Assembly: GCA_003427395.1 (NCBI GenBank)
Contig: BFEA01000141.1
Span: forward strand, 1,075,583 to 1,118,233
DNA length: 42,651 bases
Direction of reading: 5' to 3'
DNA from: Chara braunii
Lineage: Eukaryota > Streptophyta > Charophyceae > Charales > Characeae
Under the pieces are notes generated by a model that did not search any database, was not told where the DNA came from, and saw only the letters and a program-made list of their open reading frames with translations. The position numbers and the translations under genes are program-made. Below are positions 8,681-18,190 of this stretch, piece by piece. Positions within the stretch are counted from its first letter, which is position 1. Each line of letters begins with the position of its first letter.

Positions 8681-10381
8681 TCAGTCCAAGCCATCGCCCC
8701 ATCCCTCCCCCCCCCAAAAAAAAAAAAAAAAAAAAATGACAGTCGCACAGACGCAGTCAGAGACAACACCATAGTGTGGGCAAGACCGCTGTCTGTCCTT
8801 AGGTTGTAGCCCCTCAGTTTCTTTATCCTCGGCCTTCTGAAGCCATTGTTCCATTGGGTCCCGACTTAGAAACCTGACCAACCGTTGCCCTGGGAAGGGT
8901 CCTTTCAATCGAGTTTCATCCAAATCTTCCAACTCAAAGGTGTTCAGTCCCACCCGCTTGGCGACCCGGTAGAGGCCTTTGAACCTTCTTCCAAGTTGCC
9001 CAGACCAAGTACTTTCTAGTGTCGAGTTTCTTAGCAATACCGTCTCTTCCACCTGAAGTGGCTCCTTTCGGATATTCTTAACCTTGTGCCACCTTGCTTT
9101 GTCCCTCATTCTGTTGTCTAGTACCCGATTGGCGATGTCTTCCATGACCTCCTCGTTCCTAAGAACTTGTTGACATCTTGCCTCAATCAATTCTTTCGTG
9201 GTCATACGCGGATCGTCATCTAACCTGTTCCAGGTAGGTATCAAGGCCTCCACGGGAAAATCGATCTCTCTTCTGTACCAAAGTTCCGATGGGATACATC
9301 CCGTTGTCCTCTTAGGCGTCATGTTCTCTGAGAAGACAATCTGCTTAAGATACCTAGGCCAGCCTCCCAGATTGTCCGTCGCGAGCTTCGCAATCGTGTT
9401 CTTTAAGGTTCGGTGCCCTCTCTCCACAGGTGCATTGGCCTCCGGGTGATATGGCTCGATGAGTTTGATCGGTACGCAGAGCCTTTTAAGCATTCCCAGC
9501 ACTTCTTGATTTACGAACTATGTTTCATTGTCTGCTATAAACCTCTTGATGAAGGGATACCTCAGATATAAATCTTCTATCCAATCAGCGACACTCCTCT
9601 TTGTCTTTTTCTTGAGGGCGATTGCTTCTACGAACCCACTCAAGTTGTCCCGTGCGTCTAGGATATACCTGCATTCATCAGTTGACACGGGCATAACCGC
9701 AAGGTCGAGGTGGACCAGATGTCCTGGCCCCAATACCTGTGTTGGTCTAAGTGGCTGGAAGATGCGAGCCGAGCTCCGTTCCTGGTAGATCAGGCAGGTC
9801 TGACAGTACGTAGCGACCATACCTGCCATGCCTGGCCAATAATAGAGGGGCGTCATCTTTGTGAGAGTTCCTTTGGATGATCGATGTCCTCCTGCTAGTC
9901 CGTCGTGCATTGCCTGGATCACATCCAACTGCATAGACCTTCCGCATACAACTCTCCTGGGCATAACGCCTTCCTCCCTCCTGAATAGATGGTCGCCCCT
10001 TAGGACGTACCTCTCGGCCTCCTCCCTTGTCTTAAAACTGACTTCCATGGGTTGTTTGTTCCCTACCAGCAGTAATCCGATCTCCCGAAAAATCCCTTCG
10101 TATATCTGAACATAGAAAAACTCTCTTCCTTCCTGGTCCTCGTCTTTTCTCTCCTTCATCTGGTTTACCATCCACTGCAACTCTTTTCGTTCCCAAAACT
10201 CCACAAGGCTCATCACGGCTTCCCGACCTCCCTCAATCGTCATTGTCATCAATTCCTCATTCGGTCCTACTATCGCTCCCCACGAATCCTTCTCCTCCTT
10301 ACGTCCTCGAGTGGTGACTGGTCCTTCTCTAAGTTCTACTACCACGGCAGGAGCCCCCTTTTCCAAGGTCTGAATCAACAA
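8681..10381 (-). pseudogene. Ty3/Gypsy integrase (left element), one in-frame TAG
   Basis: Integrase inserts the cDNA copy into the host chromosome. The N-terminal zinc-binding domain shows MHDGLAGGH and, after YYWPGMAGM, a YCQTC pair, giving the HHCC pattern. The catalytic core shows HLDLAVMP (first Asp), ADNET (second Asp) and PEANAPVERG (Glu). The spacing from the second Asp to the Glu is 35 residues, the canonical D-35-E. The C-terminal part has the usual linker and a QLGRRFKGLYRV motif like the GPY/F region. The frame is interrupted once, by TAG at 9,518-9,520 just after ADNET, and the rest continues in the same frame. The catalytic residues are therefore present but the protein is truncated. 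The end is blurred by the homopolymer at 8,706. Confidence 0.85.
8706..8736. repeat. C(10)A(21) homopolymer tract
   Basis: Ten C then about 21 A on the plus strand, just inside the integrase 3' end on the minus strand. The right element has only a short CTTTTCTTTTTTTGGG at the homologous place (about 32,197-32,212), so this is a local expansion. It creates the artefactual Phe run at the C-terminus of the integrase frame. Confidence 0.8.
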
Positions 10382-10541
10382 ATTCTCCCGACGAGCATCC
10401 TTTGCTTATCATTTCATTATCCACTGCAAGAGTTCCTCCTTCGTATTCAAGAAACACGTCAATGGGCTCCGCATCTTCCATCCCTTCGGGCGTGATACAG
10501 ACCCGACTTAGCCCATCAGCCTTGTTTCTGAGTTCAGCAAT
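10382..10541 (-). pseudogene. Frameshifted RNase H-integrase linker
   Basis: The intact right copy reads GLSRVCITPEGIEDAEP through this interval. Here the same peptide is split between frames: GWKMRSP in one, and GLSRVCITPEG and EYEGGTL recoverable in another. It joins the RT/RNase H frame to the integrase frame of one former polyprotein. Confidence 0.65.
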
Positions 10542-11967
10542 TCATTCGATCTTGTAATCGAACTGCCTGATGAATCCTACCCATCTCCCCACCGTAGGGT
10601 CTATAGGCTTGTAATTCTTTAAGGCCCCCGCGACATTCGTTGGGTCGATCCTCAGGATGAACCGTCTCCCAAATAGGTAGGCTTGGGAGGTCTTGAGACA
10701 ACGCAAAATGGCTAGGACTTCCTTCTTGAACTGTGAGTACCACCGTTCTGCGAAGTTCAGGGTTCTGCTTTCGAACTTAATCGGCCTCTCTTTCCCTTCC
10801 TCATCCCTTTGAATCAGTACGCCTCCTACGGCCAAGGGTCCTTCGTCCGTCTCTAGGATGAATGGTCGTCGCACTTCGTCGTTAAAACAAGGCGCTGCCA
10901 AGGCGACTTGCTCGGACGTCAATATGTCCTTGAGGGTTTGGACGACTCCCTCTCGCTCCTCCGTCCGATCCATGGTTCCTTCCTTCCGGATCATGACGCG
11001 GATAGGCTCAGCGATCTTGGCAAAATTTTTGATAAAGATCCGCCAAAAGCCGACCACGCCTAAGAATGCTATTACCTCCGTCGTTGTGCGCAAGGGCGTT
11101 GGCCACTGCGATATCTTATCGATCTTTGCCGGGTCCGGCTTCCTTCCATATGCCCTACAGCGGAATCCCAGTATGGTCACTTCCGGTACTGCCAAAATAC
11201 TCTTTGGTCCGCTAACCGTGATGTTGTATACTAGGAATCGGCAGAGTAAGTCCTGAATGTTCTGTAGATGATCCCACACAAATCTTCGAATTCCTGATTG
11301 GATTTTTGTCTCGTCCTTTGGCGCCTTTGATTGGGTTGTCGTTGATGTAGGGTTCACACTTCTCTGGAAACATGTCTCCGGCTACGACGAGCATTCTTCT
11401 TTGCGCTTCAGCTACTGCGTTCGTAAAGCCCATAGGGGTCACCTGCATCTGCAATTGACCTTTGAGGGTGTGCATTGCAGTGTATGACCTGTCCCGAGCA
11501 TCCAATGGAAGCTGGTCGTACCCTGAATACAAATCTATTAGGGAGTAAATGCTCCGGCCGGCGTGAGACTCTGCTAATAAAACGGCCTGAGGTAGCGAAC
11601 CAGCATCCCGGATGGTTACTGCATTCAACTTCTGCAGATCTTGAATCCATCTCAGCGTCTTGTTGGGTTTTCGAAAGACGAACCACTTGTTCGCGTATGG
11701 CGACGCCGTAGACTCTGCGACAAAGGAGTCCATCTTTGCTCGAAGAAGGTCTGTTACTTCCCTTGCTCTCTCAAATTCATAGGACGACTCCTTGTCATTC
11801 CAGCATTCATGTTCTACCGTGTGGATTCTGACCAGGGGAATTAGCTTCACGTCTAACCGCCCCTTTTGATGATCACTAAAGGCAAATTCCAGATGAAACT
11901 CCTGACACGTCCTTTTGATCAGGAGGGTTTCTTCTTCCGTTAAGAATCCCTCTATTCCTATCTTCAT
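10542..11967 (-). pseudogene. Ty3/Gypsy reverse transcriptase-RNase H (left element), frameshifted
   Basis: This enzyme copies the element RNA into DNA. The first frame (11,967-11,212) carries RT fingers and palm: FVFRKPNKTLRWIQDLQKLN, LIDLYSGYDQLPLDARD (motif A Asp) and TPMGFTNAVAEAQRRM (motif B). The active-site box reads EPYIND where the family has YxDD, so one catalytic Asp is Asn. The frame then shifts at about 11,350 into 11,357-10,542, which carries the thumb (PEVTILGFRC, then TTTEVIAFLGVVGFWR) and RNase H. RNase H shows FILETDEGPLAVGG (Asp), QFKKEVLAIL (Glu) and LRIDPTNVAGAL (Asp). The N-terminal part (MKIGIEGFLTEEE) is the usual PR-RT spacer. The gene is not functional as it stands. 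Confidence 0.88.
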
Positions 11968-12107
11968 TGTCTCAGCTATCTCATCTGGTATCCGATGCCC
12001 TTCCGTTGCTCGCCTTTCTTAGATCACTCGGAGAACTTCTTCCTCCCTTTCCAAGTCCTCTTCCTTGGAGGTCTCTAGCAGAATGGAGACCGGCTTAGCT
12101 TTCTTCC

Positions 12108-12821
12108 CTACTGGCTTATACTTTCGAACACTTCCTTCAGAGATCTTTCTCCTAAAAAATGAACGGTCGGGGTTACTCTTGTTGCCTCCGCGACTCGCGG
12201 TTGAATACTGACTATTTTAACATTTAGACAATACCCCTTTTGTACTTTTCCTTCAAATTTGGCCAGCGTTGCCGAGTCCATGCCTACTTTGTGATACCTA
12301 ATAGCTTTGATGAGCTGCAAGAAGTCAGGGATTTCGAGTGCGATTTCCAGTACCCCCTTCCGCACCTCTTTTCGCTTGGGTAGGCTGGCTCCGAGTTCGA
12401 CTTCTGATTCCTTTTCTGTCACCATAACACCTAAGATTTCGTCCTCCTGCCTTCTCTTCTTCTGGGGCAGGTCCATCTTGATCCATTCTTTCTTATTGAA
12501 TGCCTCCTCAATCATAATTTCTACCCTTTCTCTCATACCCTCCATTCGCGCAAAAGCCCCCTTCCGTGCGCTATCTTCGAACGATGGCGACCACGTTGTT
12601 AATTTCCCCTTCGGAGGGTCTCCTCCCGTCCCAAGGAGTCAGAGAAGCTCCCCCCGACCAGTTACTGGGTCCTCTATATCTACCATGTACGTACCATCGT
12701 GCAAGTGCATGCCTATCATTTCTACGTTGGCGCACCATGGTCTCCCGAGGATTATGTCATGGTCAATTTCCTCCATTACGGGAATCCGCTGAAACGACCA
12801 GATCGACTCCCTCATTCCTGC
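12108..12821 (-). pseudogene. C-terminal part of protease and PR-RT spacer (left element)
   Basis: Immediately after the insertion the frame reads RESIWSFQRIPVMEE, then DHDIILGRPW. This is the second conserved strand of a retropepsin-type protease (ILG preceding the flap-side core). It continues through HLHDGTYMVDIEDPVTGRG, typical of plant Ty3/Gypsy polyproteins. A frameshift near 12,560 leads into a 145-aa charged spacer (12,545-12,108) before RT. This fragment and the fragment at 14,731-15,257 were one gene before the 1.9-kb insertion. Confidence 0.7.
12809..12821. repeat. Target-site duplication, copy 1
   Basis: CCCTCATTCCTGC. It matches 14,718-14,730 (CCCTGATTCCTGC) at 12 of 13 bases. 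The protease reading resumes exactly across the pair, so this is the duplication made by the insertion between them. Confidence 0.85.
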
Positions 12822-13270
12822 CCTTTTTTTTTTTTTTTTTTTTTTTCCCCACATGAAACCAGATAGTCTTGACCTCGAACCAAAACTTGAATTGCAACTT
12901 CATTTCCACCAAATAAGAGCACAGCAAAAACTCACAAGTGACAATGTTAGAATAGTCTCATCATCATCAACAATGGACCAATATCGAATCCCTATCTCGC
13001 GCTCAGCGCCCAGACTATGAATGGCAGATCCTATCTAGCCTATCTACACTGGCGTTGGTGACGTCAACAACTTAAATTTTTCCGAAGTACGAGCAGATAT
13101 TGGTCAATGTCGTTCGCCTCAAGCACCAGGTCTGTCTCACACTTCATTCACAACCTCGATCCCCCACAAAGATGCCATAAGCACCCAAGGACCACCATGT
13201 GCCCTATCCAGCTATGCGCAGGTCAGCTCGGCTATAATGGCTGCCTGCATCCTCCCTTCTCGCCCATGAG

Positions 13271-13770
13271 TGCGTAGGCATTTGCGAGCAAATAGCGCAG
13301 CAATGCTGACGCAGCATGCAGCAAGTGTTCGAATGTCCAGCCAGCAATCAGGCCCTTTCCTTTATGGAATGAGGCTGCCAGTTGTGGGCTGCCTGGCTGG
13401 CATGGGCCTCCCCACGGAAGCTTCCGGTAGGCCCCAAGTGGTTGAGCCCCTGTTACAGGGAATCTTCCATAGGGCCTGGGGTGGTTACCCGTGTCCAACT
13501 GCCAGCGGTTTGTGTTGAGTTCATGCCGCGTGTCTGGCCCAGGGCCTGCCTCTATACATTTGGAAAAAGGCAGGGAGGGCCTGGGCTCACTCAACCAACT
13601 AGAGCTGCTCAACCGCCTGAATTTCCTAGCTGCGTCAAAACCCAAAATAGGCCTCCTGTCACTTGTCAGGCCCGCCTTCACTTAGGGCTGCTGTTCTTGC
13701 TGTTCTTGCTGAAACAGGGCCCAGTAGGGCTTACCGAGGCCTTGAGCCTCACAAAAAAAAAAAAAAAAAA
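13271..13770 (+). mobile_element. SINE-like element with tRNA-type promoter boxes
   Basis: TAGCGCAGCAA at 13,293-13,303 fits the RNA polymerase III A box (TRGYNNARNNG) at ten of eleven positions. GTTCGAATG at 13,327-13,335 resembles the B box (GWTCRANNC) with the last base wrong. The 34-bp spacing is normal for tRNA-derived SINEs. The segment ends in 18 A at 13,753-13,770. The start is a guess and no target duplication was found. The boxes could be coincidental. Confidence 0.4.
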
Positions 13771-14412
13771 GATGAGGGAATACTGGAGGGGTGGAGGTTT
13801 TGAGCGGGGGTTGTGGCTGCTCTTATTTATTGGGTGGGTAACCTGTTTTTGCGGGGCCGGGGCTCTGAGCTCGGGTTGGTGGGTGGCGGGTGGCGAGTGG
13901 GGTAGGACAACTTGACGGACCCCTCTTGCTGGATTTGTGTATTGCCTTGGGCCCTGAACCCTGCTATAATAAAAAAAAATTACCACACGTGCTGCTCCCC
14001 ACCAAGGAAAAAAAAAAGAAAAAGAAAGATGGAATGACTTTGGGTGCATGCTTGCCTGCATGCCCGTACTGACACACTACCAGTAGCAAGACGTTCCTGG
14101 ATGAAATAGACCGCGATTACGTCAAGATCCCGCCCTAACGGTCTACTGGCCGCATCCCAGTTTCAAACACTCGGAGCAACCAACGAGCTTAGTTTTTTTT
14201 TTTTTTTTTTTTTTACCATTTTCAAGGTGGTGGATGACCTGACCGAAAAGTGGTTGTAGGCACCAGCACTAAGAAGATGTAATTAACACCATGCAATTAA
14301 CAAAGCCAACTGTGGGGGACACTCAAAGATAATGAAGCAGCTAGAATAGTTGAGGAGAAAAAGAGAATGGAAGAGGAAGAAGGAAATAATGAAAAGACGA
14401 AGTAGAAACTTG

Positions 14413-14717
14413 TTTTTTTTGTTTTTTTTTTTACAGACACAATTCTGAAAGAATTCTTTATTCCACCAGCATTGATTGCCCGGGGCAAACCCCGGGGATT
14501 GACTTAGTGGACTACCTCTGGCTGGGTATGTAGGGGCTATTGCAATACACTAACACTCAACCCCTCCGGTCTGCTCAGGCACACCCGCGCACACCCATGC
14601 GTCTTGAACCTTGATAGTCTCGAAGGAGCCTTTGGCGAGCCGCATCCGGGGGGCACCGAAGGAGCTTGTCTCAGGCTGTCTCACTCTTGTGGCCTCATCC
14701 GGGTATATCCAACCATG
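14413..14717 (-). mobile_element. 305-bp retroposon unit with AATAAA and poly(A)
   Basis: On the minus strand this unit starts at the target duplication. It carries GTTCAAGAC (14,601-14,609, a match to the B-box consensus) but no convincing A box, and ends GGAATAAAGAATTCTTTCAG, about 25 more bases, then an interrupted poly(A). That is the architecture of the 3' end of a polyadenylated RNA. It could be a SINE or a 5'-truncated LINE tail. Confidence 0.45.
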
Positions 14718-14730
14718 CCCTGATTCCTGC
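14718..14730. repeat. Target-site duplication, copy 2
   Basis: CCCTGATTCCTGC, the partner of 12,809-12,821. On the minus strand it encodes the AGI of VKAGIRAW, the last protease residues before the insertion. Confidence 0.85.
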
Positions 14731-15257
14731 CTTAACCGCATATTTCGTGGCATACCCAGCGAATGGAATTTCCCCACCGGCTCCCCGAATGCTCCCTGTT
14801 ACTTCTTTATTTACCATACAACCCGTGATTGTTGCGAAGTCCCTCTTATGAGAATGATTCTCGCTCCCCCGTCTACTAATGCGTAGGTATGATGAGTCCC
14901 GATCTGGACTTTCAACTTTCCTACGGGCAGTGCATGGAAGCTAAGCTTTTTTCCGGGTGGTGCCCTCATGACCTCGCCACCTTCTCGGTCCGGCAAGCTC
15001 ATGCGGATGTCCGCAAAGGCCTTCTCTAGATCTTCCAAATCTGCGGGGCTCCTGTGAAGATTAGCGACTTCTTGTGGAGCTTCCTCCTCCCTTTCTTCCT
15101 CCGGTGATTTGGGGTTTTCGTCTATCTCTACTCGCCGCCGAGTCAACAGTTGTCTAAGCCCTTTGAGCAACTTGGGGCTGGCCTGCAACATGGTCTGAAA
15201 CGATACTGACACCATGGTTCCTAGCAATTTGCTAAGGGTGTCATCGCTCTCAGGCAT
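14731..15257 (-). pseudogene. N-terminal part of Ty3/Gypsy protease (left element)
   Basis: The frame 15,257-14,811 ends with LKVQIGTHHTYALVDGGARI, a retropepsin active-site strand. The expected catalytic triad is D-S/T-G and here it reads D-G-G. A frameshift at about 14,840 moves the rest to another frame: ATITGCMVNKEVTGSIRGAG, then GYATKYAVKAG, which leads into the insertion. Residues about 1-100 are a charged Gag-PR linker with a DLEDLEKAFADIRMSLPD segment. The protease cleaves the polyprotein in related elements. This copy is inactive because of the frameshift and insertion. Confidence 0.75.
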
Positions 15258-15259
15258 GG

Positions 15260-15720
15260 TTAAGATCGGGATTTGATACCTAAACTTTTTCTTAGCGGCG
15301 TTGAACTTGTCTGCAGGCTCCTCTTCCCTCGGTTTCCCATAAACTTTCTCTGGTTCCCCGCCTGGGGCGCGGAGCCTCCAGCAACCTCCTCCATCACAGT
15401 GTCGCGGATAATCCTTCTCTTAGCCGTCCCGAGCCGAGTAGTTGCATTCACCCTATCACGTCCGTCGCTTTCCAAAATGAAATTGACCTACGGTCCGCGG
15501 CCCCGGAGTTGGTCCCAGATGATATCGACCACTGGCTCAACTTCTACTGCTACTATTTCTAACCCATTGAGCATGATAATGGCGCGCCGCATTCCCCCTG
15601 GCGAGTTCCAATTCACCCGTTCTCCCTGTGGTCTGAATCTCTCTCCTTTTAATGATTTGGTACCTCCATTGCTCATTAGCAGGATCTCTCCGTCCGAATC
15701 TTCGGTTGGCTACTCCTAGC
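15260..15720 (-). pseudogene. Gag C-terminal region (left element), frameshifted
   Basis: Two minus-strand frames (15,676-15,488 and 15,475-15,260) continue from Gag towards protease. The first reads GERVNWNSPGGMRRAIIMLN, the second carries a basic RDRVNATTRLGTAKRRI segment. In related elements this interval follows the zinc knuckle. I see no CX2CX4HX4C motif in any frame here, so the knuckle has been lost or was never present. Confidence 0.5.
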
Positions 15721-16439
15721 GGAACTACGGCTTCCTGGGGAGGGAGGGCGGGTCGGGGTACTTGCGCATGCATAACCATCGACGCGTTCTCCACCCTTTC
15801 AATCTTATTGTCGACTCCGTGCACGCGTTCATGTAGATTTTCAATCCCCCTTTTTACCTTGTCACCTGTCCTACCGGTCAGATTTATGACATCCCCTTCC
15901 TTAAGCAAGGTCAATGTCTCGGTCACTACTGTCTTCTCGGCCAAATCCGTTACCGTACTGAAATTAGCATCCTTGGTGTTTACAAACTTGCTCGTCTGCT
16001 GGTAGGCCGACAGGATCTTATCCTTGTCGAACTCGGAGAACTGCCTGAGGAAGTATTTGCTCATCATCTGGTCCGTAACCGCAGGGATCCTTAGTGCTAC
16101 CAGCGTAAACTCCCGTAGGAAGTCATTGTACGTTGCGAAGTTCCTCCTTTGAACTGCTGCTAAGTCTACCTTCGTTGCTATTTTCTCCGCTGCCAGGTAC
16201 TTCCTCGTCATTACATCCCGGGTTTCCTTCCAGGATCGACTCGCGGCAACGATGGTCATTATGTCTCGACTCTCAACCCAGACTCAATGACACATGCTGT
16301 CCTAGGTGGTCCATCTTTTCTTCTTTGGTCCATTTCAACAACGCAGCCAAGTTCTCGTAATTTATTAGGAACTCTGTGATGTTTGCCCCGTCAAATGTCA
16401 ACTTCTTCTTAGCGTGCGCGAGGTAGTCTTAGTTTTTAT
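15537..16439 (-). pseudogene. Ty3/Gypsy Gag capsid domain (left element), frameshifted
   Basis: Gag forms the cytoplasmic virus-like particle. The capsid homology starts at about 16,430 with DYLAHAKKKLTFDGANITEF and LINYENLAALLKWTKEEK. It breaks at a TGA and frameshift near 16,270, then continues in 16,259-15,537 with WKETRDVMTRKYLAAEK, NDFLREFTLVALRIPAVTD and YFLRQFSEFDK. These are the helical blocks of the retrotransposon_gag family (aromatic-rich, with the Y..F...F repeat). A coiled or charged C-terminal part follows. Confidence 0.75.
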
Positions 16440-16463
16440 TTAGTGCTCGCGTAAGGGACGACA

Positions 16464-17264
16464 CTATCTTCCTGAGGCCGCCTTCGGAGCTACTGGCCTC
16501 GCCCGCCGTACTGGTATCCTGCCCTTCCTTGCTGACCCTTTGTCCTCTCTAGTCTTTGCAGTCCGTTCCGGATCGAACCAACCCAACACCCTTTCCCTAA
16601 GGCTCCAGAGCCCTTCACACCCTGGCATTACTGCCGGCGTGGCCGGCAGGCGGCTAGCCCTGCTATGTATGGCTGGCAGATTCGTAGCTTTCTCTGCTTC
16701 CATCCCCGGGGAGTTCTCTCTCTCCTTCCTTCTCTTGCTTGGTGTTCCTCCACGGTCACTACCCTTATCCCCTTGTCTAATTCCGCCTCGACCGACTTTC
16801 CGTTCGTCCCGCGGTTCTTCCTGCAGGGGGCCTTCCTCGTTCCCAGTCATCATTTCCTCAATCAATCTCGCCTTGTACTCTGCGGTCCTTATTTCTATTT
16901 CCATTAGTTTGCGCCTCGCATCCGTGACCCTCACTTTCTTAGACACAGCACCCTTTGAATTCTGGGGGGTTGTCCTGTCCTTATTTCTACCCTCCCTGGT
17001 CTCCTGGGTCCCTTGCTTGCTTCCCCCGACTTTCCCCGAGTTTTTCCCCAAGGAGATCTCCTTCCGGTTCCCCTTGGTACCATCTGGATTTATCGACTCC
17101 CTGTCCTTCTCACCCTCCTCGCTTTGTACGGCACTGCCTCCTAAGCCTGGTCCTCCCTCGCTTCTATGATTATATGTTTCATCTTCCGTCGCCATTTTAC
17201 CTAGTTCTGCATAAACCAGAGGATTCCCCATGACACAGGCAGTGCGAGGCATTTTAGGTTCCAT
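16464..17264 (-). CDS. Gag N-terminal region (left element)
   Basis: A 266-aa open frame, highly charged and low complexity: RRKLMEIEIRTAEYKARLIE near residues 115-135 is a probable coiled coil, and basic tracts occur near the C-terminus (KGRIPVRRARPVAPK). It ends with TAG about 35 bases before the first recognisable capsid residues, in a different frame. It is probably the N-terminus of the same Gag polyprotein. No independent domain was recognised. The initiator could be the first Met at 17,264 or Met24. Confidence 0.5.
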   Translation of the reverse strand: MEPKMPRTACVMGNPLVYAELGKMATEDETYNHRSEGGPGLGGSAVQSEEGEKDRESINPDGTKGNRKEISLGKNSGKVGGSKQGTQETREGRNKDRTTPQNSKGAVSKKVRVTDARRKLMEIEIRTAEYKARLIEEMMTGNEEGPLQEEPRDERKVGRGGIRQGDKGSDRGGTPSKRRKERENSPGMEAEKATNLPAIHSRASRLPATPAVMPGCEGLWSLRERVLGWFDPERTAKTREDKGSARKGRIPVRRARPVAPKAASGR

Positions 17265-17663
17265 AGGTTCTGTTTTTTTTGGCTTAGCTTATTCCGAGAG
17301 TAGCCCCGTCCCCATTTTCGTCCTCTGATTGCTTCCTTAAGAAGGAGCCGCGGCCGTCCCTGCAACCTTGTCGAGCTAAGGAACGTAACTTAGTTTTCCT
17401 TACGACAGGCTTGTTTAGAGTGCCCCAGTTTCGCCGTGCCGGGCGCGTAGGGGTTCCGGTCGGGCATCCCGTTAGGAAAAATCCCTAAGAAGTACCCCCT
17501 TTTCAACTTCTAGGGTCATGGCAATCATCATGAGTCTGCTCTTCCCCTTATCCCGCAACGGTTTTTGATCGTCCAAGTCTGATGGTCCTTCCCTATTCCC
17601 ATCGGTGAGTCCCTGTATGTAGCGGAATATACTTTATTTGCCCTATCGTCTTGCCTCCGTGTG
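17265..17663 (-). other. Spacer between pre-gag ORF B and gag
   Basis: No gene is seen. The minus strand is purine-rich and contains no long frame. No primer-binding site complementary to a common tRNA 3' end was recognised. Confidence 0.4.
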
Positions 17664-18155
17664 CTAGTCCCGCTCTCGTTCTCGTGACCCTTCCAGTTCG
17701 GTAAGTTCCTCGAACAGTTGAGCCACCCCCGCTAGATAACTCTCTCCTATCTCAATTTCCCTTCGAATTATGTGCTCGTATTCCACCCAGGCTAGTCGTG
17801 GCAGCCCAAATATCAAGATATTCATAACTTCCAGCAATTCATGGGCCTGGTTTCCCCAGAACGGTCCATGCTCCACAGCAACGTCATAGAACATCCCGAT
17901 GGTTTGATGGGGGAAGTGATCTACCTCTTCCTCTTCCCTTATCGGGTTCCATATCCGCTCTACTCATACGTATGATAGTCTCGGGGCAACTTCAAACCCG
18001 ACCCAGTCGCACGTGGTCCCTCTCCATTCGTTTTCTGCTGGTATAGGCATTTTTATTCCCCCTTTGAGTCGTCTTGGTTCCCATCCCTTGAAGGTGCAGT
18101 CCATCAGCAATTCCTCTCTAGTCATCTTTTCCCTTCCTGCACAACGCCAGGCCAC
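17664..18155 (-). pseudogene. Pre-gag ORF B: unknown protein, one in-frame TGA
   Basis: Two minus-strand frames (18,155-17,964 and 17,894-17,664) are in phase and separated only by TGA at 17,964-17,966, giving about 163 aa. The C-terminal half is homologous to ORF A just upstream: GPFWGN(X)3EL here against GPFEGN(X)3EL, and GESYLAGVAQLFEE here against GETFLEGVKELFYN. The N-terminal half is Trp-rich (FKGWEPRRL, TCDWVGFEV). The family is unrecognised. It sits between ORF A and gag on the same strand, so it is either an accessory gene of this retroelement or debris of another element beside it. Confidence 0.45.
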
Positions 18156-18190
18156 TCGGTTTTCCTAAATAAGTCCCCACCTTAGAAGTC

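Larger units (their letters stand above)
12822..14717 (-). mobile_element. 1.9-kb poly(A)-tailed retroposon cluster inserted in the protease gene
   Basis: The insert is flanked by a 13-bp target duplication and ends, on the minus strand, in a run of 23 A (plus-strand T at 12,824-12,846). These are the signatures of LINE-type target-primed insertion. Inside are further poly(A) tails on the minus strand at 14,413-14,432 (preceded by AATAAA at 14,457-14,462) and 14,193-14,214, and one on the plus strand at 13,753-13,770. The insert is therefore probably several retroposons, nested or successive. No RT or endonuclease domain was recognised in any frame, so it is non-autonomous or built from transcript copies. 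The 12,847-13,200 part looks like a 3' untranslated region on the minus strand. Confidence 0.75.

Noticed and set aside
13232-14061. Minus-strand frames of 149 and 127 aa inside the 1.9-kb insert as genes
   Set aside because: Pro/Ser-rich translations that include translated poly(A/T) runs. No domain, and they lie within retroposon sequence.
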